Below are positions 35,018 through 47,000 of a DNA stretch of 64,000 nucleotides, piece after piece. Under the pieces are notes generated by a model. It saw only the letters and a list, made by a program, of their open reading frames with translations. It was not told where the DNA came from and searched no databases. Each line of letters opens with the position of its first letter. The first letter of the stretch is position 1. The stretch lies in the NCBI GenBank assembly GCA_037976565.1, contig CP137675.1, positions 4,343,364-4,407,363 of the forward strand. Reading direction: 5' to 3'. Source of the DNA: Mesocentrotus franciscanus (Eukaryota > Echinodermata > Echinoidea > Camarodonta > Strongylocentrotidae). The position numbers were made by a program, and so were the translations under genes.

Positions 35018-35368
35018 CCGATACACACAGGAAAAAAAGAGAGATTGATATGGAGATGGAGGGAGGGCGGGAGAGAGCATGGAGAGAGAGAGAGAGACTT
35101 TTTCATATGAAATTGAAAGTGGTGAAAATAGTTTTAATACAGGATTATAAGTTTAATGTGAAAAAATAGGAGAGTGGGGAATACTCGAAATTATTTTTTT
35201 AAAGAGCCAGGTTTATTCGAGATGACTTATTCTTTGTAAATATTGAAATGACATTATTGTACCGTGCACTTCCAATATGTAACTAAAGTACACATTCGTT
35301 TTGACACTGTGTCATTAAAACGATCAATTCCAGAACTCCGATTAGTTACCTCAGATACCCGTCCACAA

Positions 35369-35400
<32 letters not shown>

Positions 35401-35544
35401 AGTGGACAGTGAGCGAGTAAGAGGATGGGCGAGAACGCGTGCTGTATTTCTCTCTCTTCTCGTCTTCTTTTCTTCTCTTCTCTCTTTCTCTCCCCCACTT
35501 TGCCGCCCTTATCACATTGTAAATCCAGCTGTTTTTTGAACCAG

Positions 35545-36075
35545 ACTATATCACTACGCCCAACCCCCCAATCTTGCCCACTGTTCCTTATTAATTAAAC
35601 CCCTTAAAACGAAGTAGGTAATAAACACTCCTTTGTATCCCTTAACCCCCTTCCTGGACCCCTCCCCCACCCCCTAGCCCCTAATCTTCCAGGCTACATG
35701 ACTATGCCTTCCCTCTTTTCATCACCCTTAAACAATACTGCCCTCTGTTCATTAATAATAAAACCCTTAAAACAAGTAGGTAATATACACTCCTTTATAT
35801 CCCCTTACCCCGACCCCCTCCCGAGCCCCTAATCATCCAGACTACATCACTACGCCCAACCCCCAATCTTGCCCACTGTTCCTTATTAATTAAACCCCTT
35901 AAAACGAAGTAGGTAATAAACACTCCTTTTATCCCCTTAACGCCCCTTCCCGGACACCTCCCCCACCACCCCCACCACTCTAGCCCCTAATCATCCAGGC
36001 TACATGACTATGCCTTCCCTCTTTTCATCACCCTTAAACAATACTGCCCTCTGTTCATTAATAATAAAACCCTTA
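35545..36075. repeat. about 300-bp higher-order tandem repeat (A-B-A-B)
   Basis: Two alternating units of about 150 bp. A units begin near 35545 and 35841 (ATCACTACGCCCAA); B units begin near 35695 and 36001 (TACATGACTATGCCTTCCC). All share AAACCCCTTAAAAC, AGTAGGTAATA-ACACTCCTTT and a C-rich end. A-to-A spacing is 296 bp and B-to-B 306 bp. Confidence 0.85.
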
Positions 36076-36116
36076 GATTCAATAACCAGTGTGTCACTTT
36101 AAAATCCGCCTGTGCG

Positions 36117-36458
36117 CGCCCATGTGCACGGCCGTATGACACAACGTATGTATTATATGCATGTAGAGCTGTTAACTGAAGTTAGAAACCCAAAATAATA
36201 AAACACACTAAAGTATAGGATAACCGAACTCGCCCATGTGCACGGCCGTATGACACAACGTATGTATTATATGCACGTAGAGCTGTTAACTGAAGTTAGA
36301 AACCCAAAATAATAAAACACACTAAAGTATAGGATAACCGAACTCGCCCATGTGCACGGCCGTATGACACAACGTATGTATTATATGCATGTAGAGCTGT
36401 TAACTGAAGTTAGAAACCCAAAATAATAAAACACACTAAAGTATAGGATAACCGAACT
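36117..36458. repeat. 114-bp tandem repeat, three copies
   Basis: CATGTGCACGGCCGTATGAC begins at 36121, 36235 and 36349, exactly 114 bp apart. The only difference noticed is GCACGTAG in copy 2 against GCATGTAG in copies 1 and 3. Very recent expansion. Confidence 0.95.
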
Positions 36459-37393
36459 TTCAACTTTGTTTGGGTGACATTTCCGAGCATCCGAATGCTT
36501 CCGAAGACGTTGCTTCCAAGACCTATGATGCCGAAGATGACGTTCTGTGTGACGTCACAGGTCTACTAAATAAAATAATAAAATTCACTTTTTGGCTCAG
36601 ATATATACTGTTTCGTATGTTTTTCAGCGTTTTAACCCTCTTGAAACCATTCTAAGGCGTTCCATGCGATACAATGTCAAAATGTTGGCTACAACATACA
36701 TATCTGGGGCATTTTAGGTCATTACCTGGTATTTTACTACGAAAGTAATTAAGAGTGTTCCGTTAAAGCCCTAGTCGTGTGGTGCGCCACCTACCGGTGG
36801 TTCCGGGAACATTGCGTCTAGCTCGATATCTATTTTATTCTTTTAAATAAAATTCTGGGAAGAATGTGCTCAAATAACTCGATTAAAATTTCTTACTATA
36901 CCATACACCGTCATACAATTAATATAAAATGTGAGGGTTATAATAATGAACGATGCTAATGAGTAGTGTCAATATATTTTCTGACGAACGATAACCAACG
37001 AATATTTGACTTCGTCATGCTGTTGATTTTAGGCTGAATAATTGGCGCTGTCCACCTTCATTCTGAGTACAAAGCATTCATTATTCTTTTTACATTGCCA
37101 AACGATCATCTCAGGATTCACGTTGGTCCATTAATTCCTTTTTAATGAAAAAAAATTGCGCCATACATGCATCTTGATTATATCCAGATACCTCGGCCCG
37201 ATTTCTTTTAGAATTTAAACCCGACGCTGGGTTTCGGCATTTGTTCAAATTGGATTTAACAGAGGAAGGTAGTCTAACGGCTAGGTTTAGCTCTTGTTAA
37301 ACGTGATTTTGACAAAGGGTCGGGTAATTTTATCTGAATTAGTAGAATATAGACCATCTTGATTTGTTCCACGGGGTTAGCTTGATTATCTTG
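36459..37393. other. non-coding DNA with one coding-like patch
   Basis: 36470-36570 reads as non-repetitive acidic text (GDISEHPNASEDVASKTYDA) and contains TGTGACGTCACAGG, a perfect CRE palindrome, but no start codon or splice partner supports a gene. Nothing else seen. Confidence 0.4.
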
Positions 37394-37928
37394 TTAAAGG
37401 TACTATGTCCCATTTGCAGGCCCAAAAAATGAAAAGGTTAAACTCAAACGGCATTTGAAAGACAATACTAATTTAGAACTTCCCTAAAAAAGGGGGCTTG
37501 AAAATGTCTTTAAGTGGGAAAATAACGACTATTAGTTGTCGAATCGACTTAGGAGCTATAGAGCCAGTAAGTAATAGTCTGATTTTCAGACCATTGTACC
37601 GAATGGTCGTACGTTTTATGCTGCGCAAAGATTCAATCAGTTTAATTTTGGCCATTACAAGAAGTGGGTTATTGATGTAGACAAATGCTCATGTACCCTT
37701 TACAGCTCATTTTATGTATGTTATTACCAAAGATGAAAAAGCCAGTCAGTCACTCAATAGTGTCTGACAGTGAAGTCTAGCAAGTAAACGGGTTTCCTTG
37801 CATAATTTGAATATTAGGACACTGCTAATGTTTAAATTTCACAGATAGGACATACATGACATATTCATAATTCCTGCAAAGTTCTACAGAATTTGATGTT
37901 GGCTGCAAAAGGGACATAGTATCTTTAA
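37394..37928. mobile_element. TTAA-bounded MITE
   Basis: Left end TTAAAGGTACTATGTCCCAT(TTGCAG), right end (CTGCAAAA)GGGACATAGTATCTTTAA, with TTAA at each edge (37394-37397 and 37925-37928). 535 bp, with no transposase. TTAA edges point to a piggyBac-like mobiliser. Confidence 0.8.
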
Positions 37929-38277
37929 CAACACATGGAGATAAATAGTGGAGAGGGGGCGCATAAGCCGACTATGCCCCTCATTTTCAAACTTTTTGCA
38001 TAATTTAAAGTATACTGAAGAAAACTATGCCCCTGTCCAATTATTATCTAATCAAAAGGCACCTGAGAAATATGACTCCCTTGTAGTGTAAGACATTTCC
38101 AATATTGTGCCTTGCCCTTTATAAAAAAGTATTAAACCACCATATTCTGTTGTTTAAGGATTTATAGCGTCCTTTCTTAATTGAAGATACTCTTCGTTAT
38201 ATACCAAAGAAATGTACCAAATAAAACGCCCATTCTATGACCCAAATATAACGTCATCCATTAATTGTCAGATTAGC

Positions 38278-38730
38278 AGAGTAACAGTCACACTCATTGT
38301 ATCATGGTGTAGCATGCATCATACATGGAAGAGAGGGCGGTGATTGGATAATGATACCCCACAGCTAATGTTGAACTGTTCAATATAGTTGACCTGATAT
38401 ATATTTTTCATTAGGGGTTGGCCGTTGATACAACGCGACTACGCTTGATAAGAAAAGGACAGAAAGTTCATTAAAAATCATCGATTGTCTCGGCTCAATT
38501 TGCACAGGTGTGGAAAATTCAAGAGTTTGAAGTCAGGATAGCACGCACAGTATTTCGGAGATCACAGACGAGTATCAATATGAAGTTAGCTTGTAACATG
38601 GGAACTTAATACTTATATGCAAGTCTAGTGGACTGTTAAATTTGAGCACTGGTATGTCACAAAAGTTTATTCGCTATAGTCTGATGATGATATCTACGTA
38701 GCTGATGCTGTGAAAAACAATTCAACGAGG
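38278..38730 (+). promoter_or_regulatory. probable promoter and 5' untranslated exon of the lectin-mucin gene
   Basis: ATTGG (reverse CCAAT) lies in GGTGATTGGATAATG at 38340, a TATA-like TGATATATATTTTT follows near 38397, and AACGAG|GTAAGT at 38725-38736 is a consensus donor. The coding part of the gene starts at an exon whose acceptor abuts the ATG, so an upstream untranslated exon is required; this is the best candidate. The block is repeated at 52971-53368. Confidence 0.45.
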
Positions 38731-38941
38731 TAAGTTTTATTTTTCTACAACATTTGAGACATTTATATTTCCATAGTATTTGGAAACTTTAGTGAAGGTT
38801 CAGTGAAACACACTTTTCATGTTATAGCAGACACCGGTAGAAATGATAGAATTTAATATTGGAAGTGTATACATTTTGTACGACAAATGTAAGTAATAAG
38901 TACAGGTGTAATATACTAAGTTAGAATCATAGCCATTAATG

Positions 38942-41900
38942 TTGTTTCGTTTCGTTTCGTTTCGTTTATTCATTTCATTCTCATATCAAAAACACAAAAA
39001 TATACATATAAATATTAACAATTACGATGCAAATACACAAGTAAAAATTACATTGAAATGTTGAATAACCTGCAAATTATATTGGAAAATAAAAAGAGAG
39101 AACTAGAATAAGGGCCTTGTGGGGTAAATTCCCTCAAAGAAAAATGATAACAGCTTGCAGAAATATTTACAGTTTTACTTTAAACATATAATTCACAACA
39201 GAAAGACAAAAACAAGTAGAGTATCAGAGATACATATATAAAATAATCAAAATAATTACGACTGATATTAATCATTCATATTCAAGTATGAGATGATTTT
39301 TAAGTTTTCTTTTAAATGTGGATGTAGTTGAGCAATTACGAAAATCATTTGGGATAGTATCCCATATAACTGGTAAACTATGACGTACTGATCTCTGCAT
39401 AAAGGTATATTTGACTTTCCATAAATGAAACAAATTACTTTTACGAGTATTATAAACATGTACATAATCATTCAAACGAAACATATTAGAAATATTTGGT
39501 GGCAGGAGTCTCTTAAAATACAAGAATCCGATGATTACTAAATAAAACTTATATAAATGAAATATATTCAGGGTTTTTAGTTTCCTAAATAAAGGGGCTG
39601 AATGGGCTAAATAATGTCTGTAGTACATATCCTTCTTTTGTAGTCTAAATAAAACATCTAATTTTGATTTATTACAATTCCCCCATACTGCAATACAATA
39701 CACTAAATGGGACAATATGAGCGAATTATATAACATAAATAATGCTGATAAAGGAAGATAATATTTAAGTTTATGCATAATACCAACACATCTTGATACC
39801 TTTTCAATTATATTTTCAACATGAGAATCCCAGCGTAGGTTTTCCTCTATGACTACACCAAGAAATGTAACAGTTTCAGTTTTATATATAATTTTAGAGT
39901 AAATTTTCAACTTCATATTATTACACTAAAGTATTATGTACTCTACTATTAAAAGAAATAAAGTTAGTCTTTTTCAAGTTCAACACTAACTTTTTGCTTC
40001 AAACCATTCTGACACTATCTAATTCTGTATCAATATTTTGTTCCATACTTTCTATATCTGGATCAGAAAACAATACTGTGGTATCATCAGCATACATTAT
40101 ATATTTAAATTTACATGACGAATTTACAATATCATTAATGTATATAAAAATAACAAAGGTCCCAATATTGATCCTTGTGGGACACCATTTTTAATCTATT
40201 TTTAACTATATTCAGATTAATTATTATGACAGACAGTTTATTGATAATGATTTCTTAAATAACTTTCAAACCACATCAGGGGTAGCCCCCAAATACCATA
40301 ACAACACAGTTTAGATAATAACATATGATGGTTGACGAAATCAAAAGCTTTAAAAAGATCCATGAACATTCCAATCCCAATATTATTACTTGAAATAGCT
40401 GAAGCAATATTATCCTGTAAATCTATTAATGCATGCACTGTAGAATGATCACGTCTGAAACCATATTGACAATTAATTAAAATATCATTTTTTGTAACAA
40501 ATGAATACAGGCGATTATAGACACATTTTTCTATTAATTTAGAAAAACTTGGCAATATTGATATTGGTCGATAATTTTTCAATAAATGAGAATCATCATT
40601 TTCAAAGACAGGAACAATCTTTGCAATTTTAAGTTTATCTGGGACAATTCCATTTATTAATGTTAAATTTAAAAAATGAAATTAATTGGTTTAACAATCT
40701 GGTAAACTATTTTATCAATTAGAATTATATTTAGATTGTCAAATCCATATGAACTACTATGCAATGACTTACAGACTGTTATAACTTCATTTTCTGTAAT
40801 AGGGTTAAAGAACAATGAATCAGAAAAAGGAATTAGTCAAGAATTTATTAAAATTATTACCTAAATCTGTTTCGGGCATTGAAGCTAAGATATCTGAGCA
40901 ACAGTTAATGAAATATGAATTAAATCTATGAGCAATATCTTTGACATCATCAATCGTTTTACCTTCGTAAATAAAATAATCAGGCATTTTATGTTCAGAT
41001 TTACAATGTAATGAGTTGAAAACAGACCAAGTACCTTTCATATCGTCTTTACTTTGTTTCAGTTTTTCACAGGATTGAGACCTTTTTGCATGACGTAGTA
41101 AATTGTTTACTTTAATCCTATATTGCTTATATCTTAACTTATTAGAAGCCGTTGTATCATATAAAAACTTTTTGTATATTCTATTTTCCTTCGTAATGTG
41201 ACGCATTAGTGTGACAGAAATCCAGGGCTTACGAATTTTACTCTTTATTATTTTATTTTTAACCAATGGTATATTTTTCCCCATAAACATATTAATTTAT
41301 TCAGAAACGTAGCATATGCAACATCCACATTCCGCAAGCTATATAATGAAGACCAATCAGTATTATATAAATCATATTGTAATGAATGCAGACTATTTTC
41401 AGTCAATTTACGAATATGAGGTCCGATCTTAGTTGTTGGACTTGATACATGTATTCATAATCAATTTTAGAAAACAGAAATATTGGTAAATGATCAGAAA
41501 TGTCATTGGAAAAACTGCCACAATTAAGATCCATTCCATTTACATTCATAAATATATTGTCTATCAAAGTAGCAGTTTGTGAAATAATACGAGTGGGGTT
41601 TTTTATCACAGGAATGAGACCAAAAGAGGAGTTTTCATTCAAAAAATCATTAGCACATGGATCAGACGAGCATTTCAACAAATCTTTATTAAAATCCCCA
41701 GTTATATATATTTCTTCTTTCACTAGATATTTTATGAAGAATATCTGAATAAAATGTTACAAAAGTATTGATATTTGAATTTGGTTTTCTATATATAACA
41801 CCAACTGTATATTTCTTATAAGACTTATCAACAAAATCAACAAATATATATTCACAAGTAATGTCTTCTTCCTCTGCATATATAATATCACTCCTTACAG

Positions 41901-42227
41901 TAAATAATATACCATCTTTAGTGAAAAGTGCGACACTGCCACATCGTCCAAAATGCCTATTTGAGTTTACAAACTTATATCCTTCTATATGAAATGGAAA
42001 TACCGGTGAGTCTGATATCCATGTTTCTGACAAAGTAATTATAGAACATTTTGAAGTTAATACATGTACAAAATCAGAGATATTATCAACATTTTTAGAA
42101 AGACTACGAGCATTAAAATGTATCAAACTCAATCCAATAAAGTCATCATATTTATCATTAAACTCAGATGGTGTGCAAAACTTATACGTATTTATGGAAT
42201 CATAAATATGTAAGTCTGGGTCAGCAT
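38942..42227 (-). mobile_element. CR1/L2-like non-LTR retrotransposon, 5'-truncated and frameshifted
   Basis: Minus strand, 3.3 kb. The endonuclease starts at the truncation with LIHFNARSLSKNVDNI (42132) and continues through SETWISD, ITGDFN (about 41695) and FSNDISDHLPIF. A linker follows (41290-40820), then reverse transcriptase with NYRPISILPSFSKLIE (40576), FMDLFKAFD and YADD at about 40100, and a C-terminal part ending KRKLKNHLILEYE (39275). At least one frameshift (about 41700) and several stops break it. The 3' end is (CGAAA)n at 38942-38965. It lies in the lectin-mucin gene's probable first intron, opposite to that gene. The exact insertion is shown by the empty copy at 53575. Confidence 0.92.
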
Positions 42228-42970
42228 TGTCATAAATGCAGCCGTCATCATTATAAGCCTATTCATTATCACATCTCCATTTGATTAGTGTCATTGATTG
42301 AACAGTTGACTGTATGTGTACACAAAAGAAAATTCTGGACATATTTGATGGATTAGTACTACAGGAAATTTAGATGAAAAATCAACAACACCGATAAATT
42401 GTTTACACTTGATGAATAAGGTGTCGAGCGCCTTGGATAACAGAGAATCCTGTACTAGTATTTTATTGACTTTTCCAAGGCATTCGATACCCTAGACTTT
42501 GATATTATGTTTAAAACAAATCTATACTTCTATGGTCTTCGAGGCACAGCCTTAGCCTGTATGGAGAGTTACCAGAGATGCCGAAAGCAATTTACAAGAC
42601 ATTGTAGATAATTATTCTTCATCTCAAAGCATCGTCCAATGTGGAATTCCACAAGGGTCAACCCTCGGCCCATTGTTCTTCCTTTCATATGTTAATGATA
42701 CTTATAAGTCCTTAAAACAGTGTGATACTCTTTTATATGCAGGTGATACAAATTTGATATTTAGTAACAAAGATACGAAAAAAACTAACAGAAGATAATT
42801 ATTAACTATAATCTTGCTAATTTAATAGAATGGTTCCAAGCGTATAAACTCTCTCTAAATATCCAGAAAACTTAATTCATGAGTTTCGGTCCCAACCGAT
42901 AATTAATTCAAAACAATCGAATCCCATTGAACGAGTCGATGGTATGACATTTCCTGGTGTTGTTATTAAT
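42228..42970 (+). mobile_element. older reverse-transcriptase remnant
   Basis: Plus-strand text SKAFDTLDFDIMFK (about 42470) and CAAGGGTCAACCCTCGGCCC (the PQGS.LGP motif, about 42650) mark a decayed RT domain with many stops. The same remnant, with the same decay, is at 53735-54320, so it predates the duplication. Confidence 0.75.
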
Positions 42971-43122
42971 TTTGTGCCCGTTTTGGGTTCGTGCGGGCTT
43001 TTGCAAGTAAAATAATGTCTTGTAATTATCTCTTGCTTGTTATCTTGGAACCACCGTCTGTTCTCAGATCTCTTTTGTCTTATTTTCTCTCACTAATTAT
43101 TCTGATCTACACTCCTCTCCCA

Positions 43123-43340
43123 TGTATATATATATATATATATATATCATTCTCTCTCTGTCTCTTTGTCTCTCACTCTCTCTCTCCCACCCTCATCGCC
43201 CCTCCCTCTCCTCCTCTCTCTATCTCTGTTTCTCCTGTACTTATTCGACCCACTTTCTGTTCTGTTTATCTTATTAACTCTCCCCTTTTCCCCCCTCTCT
43301 CCCCGCTTTTTCTGTACTTATTCAACCAAATTTCATCCTT
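43123..43340. repeat. (AT)n and CT-rich low-complexity tract
   Basis: An AT dinucleotide run (43123-43148) is followed by about 190 bp of CT-rich sequence. Ser/Leu-rich frames over it are artefacts. Confidence 0.88.
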
Positions 43341-43747
43341 ACTTACTTCAGACTAAGGCTTAGAAACTTTCCACTTTTTCTTTTTTCTTTATGTTAATAC
43401 TCCAACTTTAATTGCGTTCTTCTTTTTTATTTACCATCATCTATTTTTACATGGGCTACCTTGCCCACATGCTTCTAGACCTTTTTAGGTGTGCCCCGCA
43501 AGTCATTATTGTAGAACATAATTTAATTTACCCTCAATATTTATTTTACTATTATTTGTTTTGTATTCATCTATTGTTTTTAGGCAATTTTGTACTTTCT
43601 ATTTCACCACATTTAGATGTAAACACATATATATATCTTATATTTATAATATGTTTTTGTAATCATGGTTTGAGAAATAAAGACGAAATTAAATAAAATT
43701 AAATAAAACCTTATCATAATTGTCTCATATTACAATGCTGGCATGCT

Positions 43748-43773
43748 TACACATACGCACACACACGCACACG

Positions 43774-43806
<33 letters not shown>

Positions 43807-43818
43807 ACACACACAGAC
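43748..43818. repeat. (CA)n microsatellite
   Basis: About 35 CA/CG units, in the intron just upstream of the lectin-mucin start codon. Confidence 0.92.
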
Positions 43819-43948
43819 AGACAGAAAAAAACTTACGTACATACACCCCTATACCCTCACAGAGCACCTACATACATCCGTAAATACACTTTTATCCACA
43901 TAATTTAATACATATTATTTATTCATAACTTTATTTGTTTATTTGCAG

Positions 43949-44027
43949 ATGGAATTTGTTCTACATTGTATTTTGGCGCTTTTCAACCTATATGTTATTT
44001 TCAATGCAAACGGAAATGCATGCAGTG
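43949..44027 (+). CDS. lectin-mucin gene, signal-peptide exon
   Basis: The acceptor TTTATTTGCAG abuts the ATG at 43949. It encodes MEFVLHCILALFNLYVIF followed by NANGNACS, a classical signal peptide. The donor is CAGTG|GTAAGA, phase 1. Confidence 0.85.
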
Positions 44028-47000
44028 GTAAGACCCTCCTTATACAGTTAGGTAGCGTTAGTCCAGGGACTGACGGTCACTTTCGTCATTGGTGGGGTGG
44101 AATAGTAGATAGATAAATTACAAAAGAAAAGGCCATTTAACCATCCTTTGAGGTTGTAAGGCAAAGGCCTTCTTCATTTATTTAACTTGAAGGATTATAG
44201 ATGTACATAATATCCTCATGCAGGTAAATGACCCTTGTTAAACAATTCTCGTTGCGGATCTAGTGTACAGCCATACTACTAATAAAATACCATAATTAGT
44301 AAGGTATTATTGCTAGGATATATTATTCTTTCATGGATGCTTCTGCAAAGAAAATCGTTCTTGTTAGTGACATGATTGGTATACCCTTATGAAATGAGCT
44401 TGATCTAATTAGTTTTTCAGGATCGTAGGCCCATAATGTAGACCCTTTCTATCTCCATTTAATTGTCGTTCACCTATTTCATTGACTGAAATACGTTTCT
44501 ACTATATGACTTCGACAGACATTCTTAATTTATTCAAAAAATCAAGACCATTTACACTTGTTGCTGTAAATATTTGGCTTAATAAGCTAATAAAATGTAA
44601 ATCCAACAACTTGGATTTAAACCCATTTTAATTTGAGGATCTCGGTCTAAATTTTGAGGTAAATATTTGTTCAATTAGACTAAGCTTAACACCACGACAC
44701 TTTAGGCTTGTTAAATGTTTTATATATACCCATAACCTTTCAATGACAATTTTTTTAAAATTCTTCTTATTTAGTGACTCTCGTTGTTTGTGAGCGTTAT
44801 TCGGGTGAGATAAACTGCGATGATGGGGTCATCAGCATTTGTACGGCCGTCTACGGACGAACTCATCCCACTACCTGCGCTGTGGCTAGCAAGACAGACT
44901 GTGTTTTGGACGTTTCCAGTAACATAGAATCCTGCAATGGTCAGAAGCAGTGTAGCGTTGAAGGCTCTAATTCATTATTTGGAGACCCTTGTTCAGGAAC
45001 TGAGAAATATCTAGAAATCACATATTCATGTCAAGGTAATGTATGGTCTTCCACATAATTAAATTAAAGCGATTCGCAAAAACATTTGTCATCATGCACA
45101 ATTTACTGTTCAACACTCTCAGAATGTTGGTGGTGGTAGTGGTGGTGATGATGACGATAGTGCATGAATTTGGCATAGGGCATGGATATTGAGGGGGCAC
45201 GGACATCATTGGGGGCACTGGGTCTTACTTGCTTGATGAAATGCCAGTTAGAAAGGGTAGGCCTATTGTTTAGGGGAAGGTTGTGGGGGAGGTTTTATCA
45301 TCTTTTCTTCACGCTTCCTTCCCCTTTTTTCTTCATTTCTCATTTTCGTCCTTTCTGAATATTTTTTTTCGCCATTCGGGGTGGGTCCTTAGTGCCCCTG
45401 TACCTTCGCCATTGCACACATCTCATTCACAAGAGATGCACAAGAGGTCTCCAAAGTATTATGGTATAGGACGTACTGGCTTTAAAACAACAGACGTAAT
45501 ACACGCTTAAATCATTCTATTTATTTATTTCTATCAGATGTTGAAAAACTGACAATTCAAGTCAACATTCTAGTGACTTATTCAGTACCAGAAGAAAAAA
45601 AAATCATCACATCCCTGATACTTGTTGAAATGAATTAGAAAGGCAGCTCCGCATGCCGTTAAACCACTGAAACTTTAACTTTCCAGTTTGTCTTCCAGCA
45701 GGGGGAAGGAAATATGGTATACTAATATGTTAAATGGGTACCCGGTAGGATGCGAAAGTTTATGTGGTTGGATGAGCAAGTGGCGCTTGTAAAATGGCGA
45801 CTGGCCGGAATGCTCCCCATGAAGTGGAGAATGTGCATACATTGTGTGCGGGTAAGCCTGAATCCGATGACCAGGGTAATAATATGTGCTGCGCCTAGAA
45901 ACAAAGTATAAGGCGCATTATAAATGTGAGCTACTATTTATCAATAAAGATTCAGGACAATAATAAGAAAATATTACTTTTGTGAGAAAATAGACGCAGT
46001 TAAAACTTGTTGTTAACATTTATGTTCAAACAATGTTCCACTGTTTTAATTATCTGACATCACATTCAGGAGGTACGACATTGACAACAACGCAGCCATC
46101 AACAACACCACAACAGCAGACGACAACGCAGCCCTCAATAACGACACAACGAACGACAACGCAGCCCTCAACAACAACACAGCATCAAACGACAACGCAG
46201 CCAACAACAACACAAAAACAAACGACAACAGAGCCATCAACAACACCACAACAACAGACGACAACGCAGCCCTCAATAACGACACAACAACGAACGACAA
46301 CACAGCCCTCAACAACACTACAACAAACGACAATGCAGCCTTCAACAACAGAACAACAAACGACAACAGTGCCCTCAACAACAACACCAAAACAAACGAT
46401 AACACAACCGTCAACATCATCACAGCAGCAAACGACAACACAGCCCACAACAGCACCACAACAACAGACGAAAACGCAGCCCTCAATAACGACACAACAA
46501 CGAACGACAACGCACCCATCAACAACATCTCCACATCAAACGACAACGCAGCCAACAACAACACTGCAACAACAAACGACAAAAAAGCCCTCAACAACAC
46601 TACAACAAACGACAATGCAGCCTTCAACAATGACACAACAACAAACTACTGCGCAGCCCTCAACAACAACACAAAATCAAACGACAACACAGCCAACAAC
46701 AACTCAACAACAAACGACAACAGAGCCCTCAACAACACCACGACAACAAACAACAACACAACCGTCAACAACACTGCAACAAACGACAAAACAGCCCTTA
46801 ACAACACAACAACAAACGACAACACAACCTCATACATCATCACAACAGCAAACGACAACACAGCCCTCAACACAACACCCACAACAAACGACAATGCAGC
46901 CTTCAACAACACCACAACAACAAACTATGTTGCCGCCCTCAACAGCAAAACAACAACAAACGACAATGCAGCCTTCAACAATGACTCAACAACAAACGAC

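Noticed and set aside
36470..36655. Coding exon starting GDISEHPNAS
   Set aside because: No ATG start, no acceptor in frame and no partner exon; a CRE palindrome alone does not establish a promoter.
43720..43908. Thr/His-repeat peptide
   Set aside because: Produced by the CA microsatellite in the lectin-mucin upstream intron.
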